DNA of 64,000 bases from JAQBQZ01 sp964406475 (GCA_964406475.1 CAYORS010000001.1:1-64000), one strand, 5' to 3'; positions 39,775-47,904 are shown, counted from the stretch's first letter. Notes: generated by a model not told the origin, from the letters alone. Translations and numbers: made by a program.

Positions 39775-40236
39775 ATGAAGAAAAAAGTTTTCCACCGACA
39801 ACACTATCATCCTCTTGTCAAAAAAGATTCTGGGAGTAATATAATATTTCAGTTCTGCTCCTCACAATATATAGGCGCGGATAAACCACAAACCAACACC
39901 GTTATGACCCTCTCAATACCCGAATCAGTCTCAGAAGAACTCAGAGTCTTCATTGAGCAGCAATATCGCCATGCCACAGAATGCGGACGAGCAGACCTCC
40001 TGTTTACCGTCCCTTCAGATCTCTTGGACGATATGGTGGTGAACCACATCCTGATCGCTATCAAAGGACCGTCGGCGAGAGCGGAAGATGATTCCGTCGC
40101 GCAAGTAGTGGTCCATGGCCACATCAATCAGGTAAGTCACGATCAGTTTCGATTTCAATTGCCAATGGACGCCATATCTATATCTATGAGGTGTCTCCTC
40201 GAAGGAAATCCCTGGGTCCATTCCAAGATCGTGTGA
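39775..40236 (+). CDS. Uncharacterised protein, higher-GC cassette
   Basis: A 153-aa soluble protein, with no signal and no motif recognised. It has a helical middle (PESVSEELRVFIEQQYRHA) and a beta-rich second half (VVVHGHINQVSHDQFRFQL). A sampled line is about 53% GC, above its neighbours. It is a single-gene unit with its own strong terminator and diverges from xth. Confidence 0.65.
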   Translation: MKKKVFHRQHYHPLVKKDSGSNIIFQFCSSQYIGADKPQTNTVMTLSIPESVSEELRVFIEQQYRHATECGRADLLFTVPSDLLDDMVVNHILIAIKGPSARAEDDSVAQVVVHGHINQVSHDQFRFQLPMDAISISMRCLLEGNPWVHSKIV

Positions 40237-40247
40237 TTTGCCCCCTC

Positions 40248-40272
40248 CCTCAAGCACCTTGCGTGCTTGAGG
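40248..40272 (+). terminator. Terminator of the 39775 gene
   Basis: CCTCAAGCAC (40248-40257) pairs with GTGCTTGAGG (40263-40272), then TTTTTTATTTT. Confidence 0.92.
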
Positions 40273-40315
40273 TTTTTTATTTTACCAACACAACATAAAC
40301 CATTTGGATTAATTT

Positions 40316-40324
40316 TGATATACT
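40316..40324 (+). promoter_or_regulatory. Extended -10 for a leaderless xer transcript
   Basis: TGATATACT at 40316-40324. The ATG begins at 40331, 6 nt after the -10, so transcript and reading frame probably start together. Confidence 0.6.
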
Positions 40325-40330
40325 GTACAT

Positions 40331-41245
40331 ATGGATTTACACACTCTCAAACGACAATTTCTCGAACATATAGAAATAGAAAAAGGGAGAAGTCTCAACA
40401 CCGTCGCAAACTATGATCGATATATCTCTCGTTTCTTGGACTTCCTCAAAAGAGAGTCGCCGAGCGATATTACCGCTGACTCAATGCGCGAATACCGTCT
40501 CTGGCTCAATAGACAATCTACAGGCAACAACAAAAAAACGGGAGATACATTGAAGAAGAAAACTCAAAACTACTATCTCATCGCTCTACGCGCATTCCTC
40601 AAATATCTCGCAAAACGTGGTATATCAACACTTCCCGCAGATAACATAGAGCTTGCAAAGACAGGAGAAAGATCTCTCGATCTCATCTCTCAAACAGAGC
40701 TCGAACGCCTCTTTGATGCACCCAATAATGAGAAAGACCCTCAAAAAAAACTTCGAGGCAAAGCGATACTTGAACTCCTCTTTTCGACTGGACTGCGTGT
40801 ATCGGAACTCTGTTCACTCGACCGAGACATCGACCTTAGAAGTGATGAGCTCTCGATCCGAGGAAAGGGAGGGAAGGTGCGTGTTGTATTCCTCTCTGAC
40901 CATGCCAAGAAATGTGTCAAAGAATACCTCGACAGTCGCAAGGATATGGATGATGCGCTCTTTGTAAAGATAGGTAAAGAAAAGGGGTCCAAAGAAGAAG
41001 GTGGACTCACACGCAGATCAATAGAAAGAATAGTAAAACACTACGCTATCAAAGCAGGTATCTCAAAAAAGGTCACTCCTCACGTCATAAGACACTGTTT
41101 TGCCACCGATCTTTTGCGTAATGGTGCAGACTTGCGTTCTGTTCAGACGCTTTTGGGACATTCAAACATAAATACGACACAAATATACACACACGTCACC
41201 GACAAAGAACTTCGAGATATTCACAAAAAGTTTCATTCACGATAA
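40331..41245 (+). CDS. xer: Xer-type tyrosine recombinase
   Basis: A 304-aa site-specific recombinase. An N-terminal core-binding domain (residues 1-95) is followed by the catalytic domain, with the first Arg in FSTGLRVSELCSLDRD, the second His-Arg in HVIRHCFATDLLRNGADLRS, His in LLGHSNINTTQIYTHV and the nucleophilic Tyr in the same segment. Size and motifs fit XerC/XerD, which resolve chromosome dimers at dif; only one copy is seen here. The leaderless-type promoter is described separately. The 149-aa His-rich protein gene follows after 9 nt. Confidence 0.93.
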   Translation: MDLHTLKRQFLEHIEIEKGRSLNTVANYDRYISRFLDFLKRESPSDITADSMREYRLWLNRQSTGNNKKTGDTLKKKTQNYYLIALRAFLKYLAKRGISTLPADNIELAKTGERSLDLISQTELERLFDAPNNEKDPQKKLRGKAILELLFSTGLRVSELCSLDRDIDLRSDELSIRGKGGKVRVVFLSDHAKKCVKEYLDSRKDMDDALFVKIGKEKGSKEEGGLTRRSIERIVKHYAIKAGISKKVTPHVIRHCFATDLLRNGADLRSVQTLLGHSNINTTQIYTHVTDKELRDIHKKFHSR

Positions 41246-41254
41246 AATACTCCT

Positions 41255-41704
41255 ATGTCACACGAAACACCCCCAACCCCTGATCATACAACCGAACAAG
41301 AACCACAACCAAAAACTGCAGAACACGGTCCTAATACAACACCTGCTCAAGAAGCACCAAAGCCAAAAGCAGGCCCTCTCGAGGAAGAAGGGCGGAGAGC
41401 TCGTATTCTTGAAGAATTGAATAACCCTCCTAGCTCCAAAAATCATCCAAGAGAAGAACATCCTTCTCACGGGCACGACTCTCACGAACATCATCACACA
41501 GAAGAGCCGGCGACAGGTTGGAAATTATGGAAAAGACGCTCAGGCAACCTACTTACCTTTGTTTTTGGTTTTGGGTTTTTTCATACTATATATTCTATGA
41601 GTGAATTTATTGTGAGTAAAATTGCCAAAGGTGGAGGAGGGGGAGGAGGTGGTCATAGTGGGGGTCATAGCGGAGGAGATCACGGACACGGAGGACATCA
41701 CTAG
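41255..41704 (+). CDS. His-rich single-pass membrane protein, function unknown
   Basis: A 149-aa low-complexity protein. Residues 1-85 are Pro/Glu/His-rich with HSHGHDSHEHHH-like runs. One hydrophobic helix lies at about residues 98-115 (LLTFVFGFGFFHTIYSM), and the C-terminal tail is Gly/His (GGGGGGGGHSGG, then HGHGGHH). The His clusters could bind metal ions. It lies 9 nt after xer and is probably co-transcribed. No homologue is recognised. Confidence 0.7.
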   Translation: MSHETPPTPDHTTEQEPQPKTAEHGPNTTPAQEAPKPKAGPLEEEGRRARILEELNNPPSSKNHPREEHPSHGHDSHEHHHTEEPATGWKLWKRRSGNLLTFVFGFGFFHTIYSMSEFIVSKIAKGGGGGGGGHSGGHSGGDHGHGGHH

Positions 41705-41707
41705 TAT

Positions 41708-41736
41708 TTGCATTTTTGAGGGTTTTGTGGTAACAT
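41708..41736 (+). promoter_or_regulatory. rpsO promoter, leaderless type
   Basis: TTGCAT (41708-41713), 17-bp spacer, TAACAT (41731-41736) with an upstream TG. The ATG at 41744 begins 7 nt after the -10. Confidence 0.6.
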
Positions 41737-41743
41737 ATAAGTT

Positions 41744-42016
41744 ATGATTACAAAAACCAAAAAAACAAAAATAATCAAGGATTTGCAGATTCACGATACA
41801 GATACAGGATCTCCTGAAGTACAAATCGGTATTCTCACAAAAAGAATAGACGAACTCGCACATCACTTGAAGACTCACAAAAAAGACAACCACTCTCGGC
41901 GAGGACTTCTCCAGCTTGTGGCTGATCGCCAATCACACATGAAGTATCTTCAAAAAAAAGATGCAAAAAGATACGCTCAAGTAGTCAAAAAACTTGAATT
42001 TAAAAAGAAGGCATAG
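41744..42016 (+). CDS. rpsO: 30S ribosomal protein S15
   Basis: A 90-aa S15, which binds 16S rRNA helices 20-22 early in assembly of the small subunit. The conserved core is complete: TGSPEVQIGILTKRIDELAHHL, KDNHSRRGLLQLVADRQSHM and the C-terminal YLQKKDAKRYAQVV. In most bacteria pnp follows directly; here three genes separate them. The terminator begins inside the last codons. Confidence 0.97.
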   Translation: MITKTKKTKIIKDLQIHDTDTGSPEVQIGILTKRIDELAHHLKTHKKDNHSRRGLLQLVADRQSHMKYLQKKDAKRYAQVVKKLEFKKKA

Positions 42017-42028
42017 GGCCTTCTTTTT
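42002..42028 (+). terminator. Terminator overlapping the rpsO 3' end
   Basis: AAAAAGAAGGC (42002-42012) pairs with GCCTTCTTTTT (42018-42028). The rpsO stop (42014-42016) is in the loop. Confidence 0.85.
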
Positions 42029-42114
42029 AAATTTGAGAGAAGACTAAAGAAGGAGTATACTATAAAGTGTATTTTAATATTTTTAGTTAGTCGGTATTTT
42101 ATTTTTATATTTTT

Positions 42115-42714
42115 ATGACAGTTATAAAACACAAAGAACAAAGAGTTGGTATTTTTATAGATACACAAAACCTCTATCATACAGCAAAGAACCTCTACCA
42201 CGCACGAGTCAACTTCGGCCAAGTAGTCAAAGACGCCCTTATGGGTCGTAGCCTCATCCGTGCGATTGCTTATGTGATCACCACAGAAGCAGGAGATGAG
42301 AGAGCTTTTTTTGATGCGTTGACCAAAATGGGTATCGAAGCAAAGACCAAGGATCTTCAGATATTTGCAGGTGGAAACAAAAAAGCAGACTGGGATGTAG
42401 GACTTGCAGTAGATGCGATCAAGATTGCTCCCAAGCTCGACACCGTCATTATCATATCTGGCGATGGTGATTTTATCCCTCTTGTTGAATATTTGAAACA
42501 TAACCAAGGGTGCCAAGTAGAAGCAGTTTCATTTGGCAAATCGACTTCAAGTAAACTCAAAGAGACAGTGGATGACTTCCTCGATCTCGACGAAACACCA
42601 AAAAAATATCTCATGGGAGCGCAAATGAACAATAACCAGAGAAGAGGACGTAACCCAAAGAATGACAATAGCGACCTAGCCGAAATGCTCAAGGAAGCGG
42701 GGGAGGAACTCTAG
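42115..42714 (+). CDS. NYN/LabA-like (DUF88) domain protein
   Basis: A 199-aa protein with a NYN (PIN-like) nuclease-fold domain. The acidic active-site residues are in GIFIDTQNLYHTA, KKADWDVGLAVDAI and VIIISGDGDFIPLVEYL, the usual spacing for LabA/DUF88 proteins. The C-terminal 40 residues are polar and Asn/Arg-rich (NNNQRRGRNPKNDN), possibly RNA-binding. Such proteins are thought to act on RNA. Its place between rpsO and pnp fits an RNA-metabolism role, but activity is inferred. Confidence 0.88.
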   Translation: MTVIKHKEQRVGIFIDTQNLYHTAKNLYHARVNFGQVVKDALMGRSLIRAIAYVITTEAGDERAFFDALTKMGIEAKTKDLQIFAGGNKKADWDVGLAVDAIKIAPKLDTVIIISGDGDFIPLVEYLKHNQGCQVEAVSFGKSTSSKLKETVDDFLDLDETPKKYLMGAQMNNNQRRGRNPKNDNSDLAEMLKEAGEEL

Positions 42715-42743
42715 AGGGTACTGGGAAGGAGACAGCAGTGACC

Positions 42744-42773
42744 TTGACAAATATATACATTGTATTGTATTGT
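42744..42773 (+). promoter_or_regulatory. Promoter of the 42794 gene
   Basis: TTGACA (42744-42749), 18-bp spacer, TATTGT (42768-42773). The leader is about 14 nt. Confidence 0.6.
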
Positions 42774-42793
42774 TGAATCTGATACTGTTTTTT

Positions 42794-43429
42794 ATGAATA
42801 CGTTTTTTCCTATTTATTCCTTTAGTGCACTACTCGAGGCAGCGCAACAAGGTCACTTTAAGGTTCTCTGGGACAGAGTCACGAAACTCTCTCCCACACT
42901 CGTAAGTGAACTATTACGCAAGCAAGTGTTTGCACGAGATATCTGTCGGACCATTTCACTTATTTTCTTTGGAATAATCCTTACCAAATCTGGATTAGGA
43001 CCTTGGTATTACAAGATAGTCTTGCTTGCGATCATGTGGGCAACTCTCTTGTTTGTAAACCATTACCTCCAAAAGAAATACCAAAACGATGAGATAGAAG
43101 GTATCCAAGATACCTTTCGATCCTTCTTCAAGGCTTTCTCAGATGGTGCAATGATTGACCCAAATGAGAGTGGGGTTGGTAGTCTAGACACCCTTATGAT
43201 GGCGTACCTCGTCTCACATCACTTGACTGGGGTGCGGAACGATTTACGGCTTCATATCGCACTCGGTCTCAAGCTCGCTCAGTGCAAGACAGATGCTGAG
43301 CTCACAGACTTCGTGTCTAGAATAGCTGCGACAATAAATCCTACCAATCTCACACTAATAGAAGACCCAATAATGGAAATACAGCAAATGCTGACAAGGA
43401 CTGGTTTTAATAACGCTCACACTAAATAG
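42794..43429 (+). CDS. Membrane protein of unknown function
   Basis: A 211-aa protein. The middle has a pair of helices (ICRTISLIFFGIILTKSGL and IVLLAIMWATLLFVNHYL). The C-terminal 110 residues are soluble and helical (GSLDTLMMAYLVSHHLTG, LHIALGLKLAQCKTDAEL). No family is recognised. The ATG at 42794 is preferred to an upstream TTG because the promoter overlaps the longer start. It has its own promoter and terminator, like several other orphan units in the window. Confidence 0.7.
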   Translation: MNTFFPIYSFSALLEAAQQGHFKVLWDRVTKLSPTLVSELLRKQVFARDICRTISLIFFGIILTKSGLGPWYYKIVLLAIMWATLLFVNHYLQKKYQNDEIEGIQDTFRSFFKAFSDGAMIDPNESGVGSLDTLMMAYLVSHHLTGVRNDLRLHIALGLKLAQCKTDAELTDFVSRIAATINPTNLTLIEDPIMEIQQMLTRTGFNNAHTK

Positions 43430-43442
43430 GTGTGGGTTTTTT
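43416..43442 (+). terminator. Terminator overlapping the 42794 gene end
   Basis: CTCACAC (43416-43422) pairs with GTGTGGG (43430-43436), then T6. The TAG stop is in the loop. Confidence 0.85.
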
Positions 43443-43464
43443 ATATACGAAATTATGACAAATA

Positions 43465-43492
43465 TTGACACATCAATATATATGTGTAGTAT
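43465..43492 (+). promoter_or_regulatory. Promoter of the 43647 gene
   Basis: TTGACA (43465-43470), 16-bp spacer, TAGTAT (43487-43492). The start is expected near 43500, giving a leader of about 147 nt, unusually long for this window. Confidence 0.65.
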
Positions 43493-43502
43493 TCTAACTA
43501 GT

Positions 43503-43641
43503 ATGGTTGTCGGACCATCCAAGGAATCTTAAAAATGGATGCGTTCGAGCCGAAAGTTCATCGACATCAGAAGGCCGAAAACCTTCAGTTAATTCCTCTA
43601 ACATGAAACACACTGGGGAAGCCGACACTTCTCGAAACTAA
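43503..43641 (+). promoter_or_regulatory. Leader with three tandem short ORFs
   Basis: Three in-line mini-ORFs fill the leader: 43503-43532 (MVVGPSKES), 43535-43606 (23 aa, MDAFEPKVHRHQKAENLQLI...) and 43603-43641 (MKHTGEADTSRN). The second and third overlap as ATGA. The main ATG follows 5 nt later. Several short stems are also possible. This may be a translation-coupled leader-peptide regulator. Confidence 0.4.
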
Positions 43642-43646
43642 CAATA

Positions 43647-44354
43647 ATGAAAGCTGATAATAACGACGGAATCCCATTCACCTTGGGATTGTTTTGGGAA
43701 ATGCTCAAAGCGTCAGAAGGCACGTCTGGGATAACACACATTTGGCTTTTCCTGAACAAGAAAAGATTAGGTAAGAAGAAAGATCCTGCTGAACTCAATC
43801 CTTTGTTACATCTATGTTGCAAAAGGAGAGGTTTCAGCGAGAGCTTCTTCTTTTTACTTGGTGTCTTTTTAACATCAGCAATCCTCTTTACTTTTACAAT
43901 CCCAATGAATAAGGGAGGTGATGGGGGTAATGTAGGTCTTGCTTCAGGAGTGGTGGCTTTGGTTTCTTTTTTTTTACTACTACTTAGTATCTGGGACTAC
44001 AATGAACAGCATAAGGTCATCGAAGAGGTGGAAGGTCGGATCAAAGAATATTACAAACACTTCGCAGACAATATAATCCGCTGGGATGACATTCGTCCTG
44101 CGGTGCGGATTTATTACACCCTTGCAAAAGCAGAAATTGAAACTGAAGAAAGTAAACGACACAAGAACAAAGGACTGTTCGATCTCGCCACGCAATTACT
44201 TTGTGGCGAGTCAATTGATACTGTCTATAAAGACGTGCATGGCAGGATCATCAAACCCTTTATGGTTTCGAACGTTCCTGCAAGTGAACGAGACATCACC
44301 CTACTTCGACTGACAGAGGAGTTTCTGGGGTATTCGAGCCCTGTTGCTCAATAG
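43647..44354 (+). CDS. Membrane protein of unknown function with long leader
   Basis: A 235-aa protein with a soluble N-terminal 60 residues, two membrane helices (FFFLLGVFLTSAILFTFTI and VALVSFFLLLLSIWDY) joined by a Gly-rich loop, and a soluble helical C-terminus (KVIEEVEGRIKEYYKHF, then an LFDLATQLLCGESIDTVYKD segment). Layout is similar to the preceding gene, though direct sequence similarity is not clear. It is preceded by a structured leader with mini-ORFs and followed by a strong terminator. Confidence 0.72.
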   Translation: MKADNNDGIPFTLGLFWEMLKASEGTSGITHIWLFLNKKRLGKKKDPAELNPLLHLCCKRRGFSESFFFLLGVFLTSAILFTFTIPMNKGGDGGNVGLASGVVALVSFFLLLLSIWDYNEQHKVIEEVEGRIKEYYKHFADNIIRWDDIRPAVRIYYTLAKAEIETEESKRHKNKGLFDLATQLLCGESIDTVYKDVHGRIIKPFMVSNVPASERDITLLRLTEEFLGYSSPVAQ

Positions 44355-44367
44355 ACAATGTCCCACC

Positions 44368-44404
44368 GCCTCGCAAAGCCCTACGGCTTTGCGAGGCATT
44401 TTTT
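44368..44404 (+). terminator. Strong terminator before pnp
   Basis: GCCTCGCAAAGCC (44368-44380), loop CTAC, perfect complement (44385-44397), then ATTTTTTTG. Confidence 0.92.
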
Positions 44405-44465
44405 GTCAAAAATGCCTTTTTGTGATTTAATAATACCATTATTATATGTAGCCCTTGCATATAGG

Positions 44466-44497
44466 TTTGAAGTCTGTTAGACACAGAAATCTTCAAA
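44466..44497 (+). promoter_or_regulatory. Hairpin in the pnp 5' leader
   Basis: TTTGAAG (44466-44472) pairs with CTTCAAA (44491-44497), with an inner stem TCTGT/ACAGA and a 3-nt bulge. It lies about 40 nt before the pnp ATG. E. coli pnp is autoregulated through a leader hairpin; whether this one works similarly is inference. Confidence 0.5.
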
Positions 44498-44534
44498 TTT
44501 ACATTGCGAGGACTACTCAATTAGACACAACATT

Positions 44535-46631
44535 ATGCAATCAAAAGAATACACATTGGATGTTGCGGGATACCCGCTTACAGCCACATTTACTGACCTT
44601 GCCGATCAGGCACAAGGATCTGTCTTGCTCTCATATCGAGACACAACACTCCTTGCTACTGCATGTATGGGCAAGAAAGACAAAGACAGCGACTTCTTCC
44701 CGCTTACAGTTGACCTCGAAGAGAGATTCTACGCAGCAGGCAAGATCCTCGGATCACAATTCATTCGTCGAGAAGGACGTCCATCAGATGATGCAATCCT
44801 CGCGGGTCGCGTTGTAGACCGTACTATAAGACCACTCTTTGATCAGATGATACGACGAGATATCCAAGTTGTTGTCACGACACTAGCACTCGGAGATGCA
44901 GAGGTAGACACACTCGGTGTTATCGCGGCGTCTCTTGCGCTTGCAACAAGTAATATTCCATTTAACGGTCCTGTATCTGGAGTACATATAGGATATATCG
45001 GAGGCAAGATGGTAGTAAACCCGTCATTTGAAGATGTGAAGAACAATCCATTTTATTTTGATGTGACAGTCTGTGGTAAAGATTCAAATATCACAATGAT
45101 AGAGACATCTGCAAAAGAAATCGGAAACGATGTAGCAGGCGAAGCACTCGATGTAGCAAGTAAAACAATTGAAGAAATCCAAATCTGGCAGAAAAAGATT
45201 GTTGCTGAGATTGGCAAGCCAAAGACAGTTATCGAAGTCAAGAAAGCACCAGAAGGAATTGCAGAACTCTTTGAAGAAAAAGTGGGTGCCAAGTTTTATG
45301 ATGCAGTCTTTGCAGGTCCAGGTAAGGAATCAATGTATAAACTGACTGATGAATGGGTAGCGGCGTACACAGAGAAGTACCCAGAAGAAAAAACATTCTT
45401 TGCACACCAATATATCGAAGACAAAATCAATGATCTCATTCACAAAGAAGCAATCGAAAAAGGCAAACGACCAGATGGACGAGGAGTAGACGAAGTCCGA
45501 CCACTTTTTGCAAAAGCAGGTGGGGTGTCAAAGGTGCTCCATGGATCAGGAATATTCTACCGAGGGGGGACTCATGTTTTTTCTGCAGTTACACTCGGCG
45601 CTCCTGGTGATGCTCAGACTATAGAGACAATCAAAACAAGTGGTGAGAAAAGATTTATGCACCACTACAACTTCCCACCATACTCAGTAGGTGAGCCAGG
45701 ACGAATGGGAGGACTCAATAGACGAATGGTAGGACACGGATACCTCGCAGAGAAATCTCTCGCACAAGTAATCCCATCGAAAGAAGTATTTCCATATACT
45801 ATCCGTATTGTATCTGAATCTACCGCATCAAATGGTAGTACATCAATGGGATCTGTGTGTGCATCTTCACTTGCACTTATGGATGCTGGAGTACCAATCT
45901 CAGCACCTGTAGCTGGTATTGCATCAGGACTCATGATGGAGACACCAGAGAAGTACGCACTCATCACTGATATCCAAGGACCAGAAGATCATCACGGGGA
46001 TATGGACTTCAAGGTGGCAGGAACACGAAAGGGTATCACAGGAATCCAAATGGATATCAAAGTAGATGGCATCCCAGTCAAGATTTTGAAGGAAGCACTT
46101 GTGAAAGCAGAGAAGGCTCGACTCCAGATCCTTGATGTTATTGAAAAAGAAATCTCTGCTCCTCGAGCTGATATTTCTCCTCGAGCACCAAAAATACTTT
46201 CAGCAAAAATCAAAGTCGATCAGATCGGACTTGTGATCGGTACAGGAGGCAAGACCATCAAGGAAATTATGGAAAAGACTGGTGCGCAAATCGATATCGA
46301 TGATGATGGAACAGTATTCTTTACAGGCACAAACGGAAGTGCAGATGAGGCGAAGAAAATCGTCCTCGATATGACACGCGAAATCAAGATGGGGGAGAAA
46401 TTCGATGCAGAGATTACAAAAGTGGTTGAGTTTGGCGCATTCGCTAGACTTGCAGGACAGACAGAAGGACTCATTCATGTATCAGAAATTGCACCATTTA
46501 GAGTTGACCGAGTGGGAGATTATCTCAAAGAGGGAATGGTAGTACCAGTAGTGGTAAAGGGAGTAGATGAGAGAGGAAAGATCAGTCTTTCAATCAAGCA
46601 AATTGCTCCGGAAAAATTTAAACAAAAATAG
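44535..46631 (+). CDS. pnp: Polynucleotide phosphorylase
   Basis: A 698-aa 3'-to-5' exoribonuclease that degrades RNA with phosphate. Domains in order: RNase PH-like 1 (residues 1-210, FFPLTVDLEERFYAAGKILG), a helical linker, RNase PH-like 2 (about 310-540, RPDGRGVDEVRPLFA and TSMGSVCASSLALMDAGVP), a KH domain (about 555-610, GLVIGTGGKTIKEIMEKTGA) and an S1 domain (about 620-690, VEFGAFARLAGQTEGLIHVS). All are complete. It has a leader hairpin upstream and a strong terminator. Confidence 0.97.
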   Translation: MQSKEYTLDVAGYPLTATFTDLADQAQGSVLLSYRDTTLLATACMGKKDKDSDFFPLTVDLEERFYAAGKILGSQFIRREGRPSDDAILAGRVVDRTIRPLFDQMIRRDIQVVVTTLALGDAEVDTLGVIAASLALATSNIPFNGPVSGVHIGYIGGKMVVNPSFEDVKNNPFYFDVTVCGKDSNITMIETSAKEIGNDVAGEALDVASKTIEEIQIWQKKIVAEIGKPKTVIEVKKAPEGIAELFEEKVGAKFYDAVFAGPGKESMYKLTDEWVAAYTEKYPEEKTFFAHQYIEDKINDLIHKEAIEKGKRPDGRGVDEVRPLFAKAGGVSKVLHGSGIFYRGGTHVFSAVTLGAPGDAQTIETIKTSGEKRFMHHYNFPPYSVGEPGRMGGLNRRMVGHGYLAEKSLAQVIPSKEVFPYTIRIVSESTASNGSTSMGSVCASSLALMDAGVPISAPVAGIASGLMMETPEKYALITDIQGPEDHHGDMDFKVAGTRKGITGIQMDIKVDGIPVKILKEALVKAEKARLQILDVIEKEISAPRADISPRAPKILSAKIKVDQIGLVIGTGGKTIKEIMEKTGAQIDIDDDGTVFFTGTNGSADEAKKIVLDMTREIKMGEKFDAEITKVVEFGAFARLAGQTEGLIHVSEIAPFRVDRVGDYLKEGMVVPVVVKGVDERGKISLSIKQIAPEKFKQK

Positions 46632-46671
46632 TTTTAAAAAACCACTGTATCAAACAGTGGTTTTTTAAAAC
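46631..46671 (+). terminator. Terminator after pnp
   Basis: An 18-bp perfect stem (46631-46648 with 46654-46671) around a 5-nt loop, A/T-rich outside and CCACTGT inside. It begins at the last base of the stop codon. Confidence 0.9.
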
Positions 46672-46694
46672 TTTATACTTTTTACTTTTCACTT

Positions 46695-46700
46695 TATACT
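46695..46700 (+). promoter_or_regulatory. -10 box for a leaderless transcript of the 46708 gene
   Basis: TATACT ends 7 nt before the ATG at 46708. Confidence 0.5.
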
Positions 46701-46707
46701 ATATGAT

Positions 46708-47769
46708 ATGCCTCAATCATTTGAAGAAGGTGATGAAATAAAAAAACAGTATATGGAGAAAGTTCTCCAAGCTAATCAAGCAGATGCGCAAAATGCAAAG
46801 CTGACAGATCTTTTTGATAAAAACTCAATCATCTACAAAGCACAGCATCCAGAAGAAGAGGTAGAAGAGGAAATCAAAAAAGACATCCCGCCTCCACCTC
46901 CTACAACAGACAATGATGGGTACCCAAACCTCACACAAGTCCACACATTCAAAGCAGACCTTCAAGATATTGTGAGCAAAGACGACCTGTCTCTTTCTCG
47001 TATCGCAATGATGCAAGGCAAAGCCAATATTCCAACACCCATAAAAACAGAGAGAAGTCTTCAAAGTAAAATATATATTGGGGTCAGTATATTTCTTCTT
47101 TTTATTATGATTGGTATTGTGGGAGGGATTATAATGCTTTCAAATCAAAAAAATGTCGCCCCTGTACCCGTCGCACCCAAAGAACGATATATTATCTTTG
47201 CAGAGTCAAAACAAGAGATTGATATAACAAAAGTCACACGCACAGAGTTTGATGTGATTCTTACCGATGAAATCAAAAAGCTCAAAGAAGAAGACAATAT
47301 AAAACAAATCATCCCTGTCATCATTGGAGATGAGGGCAAAAGAACCGCAACGCTTCAAGAATTTCTCGACAAACTCGGAATGCACACACCCGATCAACTT
47401 GCTCGAGTGGTGGGTCAAAAATTCTTTTTTGGTCTGTATTCAAAAAAGGGAAGGACCGATCCGTTCCTTATCGCGTTCACATCTTCATACGATATTGCAT
47501 ATCCCAACCTTTTGGATTGGGAGGGGTCAATGAGTGAAGACTTCAACCCTGTGTTCCACACACAAACACGAAAAGAGGATGGGAGTTTTGTACCTCTTGC
47601 ATTCAAAGACCGCGTGATCTTTAACAAAGACGCTCGATCGCTTGAGACAACAGAGGGTCTTACATCTTTCTTCTACACCTTTCTTGATGATTACACTCTT
47701 TTGTTTTCAAAAACAAGTGACACAATGTCAAAGGTAATCACACGACTTCGAGAAGCGCAATTCCAATAA
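46708..47769 (+). CDS. Single-pass membrane protein with acidic, Pro-rich N-terminus
   Basis: A 353-aa protein. The cytoplasmic part (1-120) is acidic with a Pro run (DIPPPPPTTDND). One membrane helix lies at about residues 125-148 (IYIGVSIFLLFIMIGIVGGIIM). The outer domain (150-353) is mixed alpha/beta with SYDIAYPNLLDWEGSM and ETTEGLTSFFYTFLDD. No family name is claimed, although this layout of a single helix and a large outer domain is common among Patescibacteria envelope proteins. It is monocistronic with its own promoter and terminator. Confidence 0.75.
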   Translation: MPQSFEEGDEIKKQYMEKVLQANQADAQNAKLTDLFDKNSIIYKAQHPEEEVEEEIKKDIPPPPPTTDNDGYPNLTQVHTFKADLQDIVSKDDLSLSRIAMMQGKANIPTPIKTERSLQSKIYIGVSIFLLFIMIGIVGGIIMLSNQKNVAPVPVAPKERYIIFAESKQEIDITKVTRTEFDVILTDEIKKLKEEDNIKQIIPVIIGDEGKRTATLQEFLDKLGMHTPDQLARVVGQKFFFGLYSKKGRTDPFLIAFTSSYDIAYPNLLDWEGSMSEDFNPVFHTQTRKEDGSFVPLAFKDRVIFNKDARSLETTEGLTSFFYTFLDDYTLLFSKTSDTMSKVITRLREAQFQ

Positions 47770-47786
47770 TAAAAGATTGTCTTGGG

Positions 47787-47819
47787 AAACACACAGTCCT
47801 TATCGGCTGTGTGTTTTTT
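47787..47819 (+). terminator. Terminator after the 46708 gene
   Basis: AAACACACAG (47787-47796) pairs with CTGTGTGTTT (47807-47816), then T3. Confidence 0.88.
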
Positions 47820-47904
47820 GGATGTATATTTTTTGTTGCAATGCTAAAATAAATCTGTTTGTTTTTATTAAAGTTTTGATTTTTAATTTTAAATTTTGAT
47901 CTTT

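Noticed and set aside
40331..41245. Xer gene considered as the integrase of a mobile element
   Set aside because: Size and motifs fit chromosomal XerC/D, neighbours are housekeeping genes, and no matching att duplication was found around it; the dif site could not be recognised by eye.
43500..43646. Known riboswitch class in the long leader
   Set aside because: No signature of a known riboswitch was recognised; only short stems and mini-ORFs are evident.
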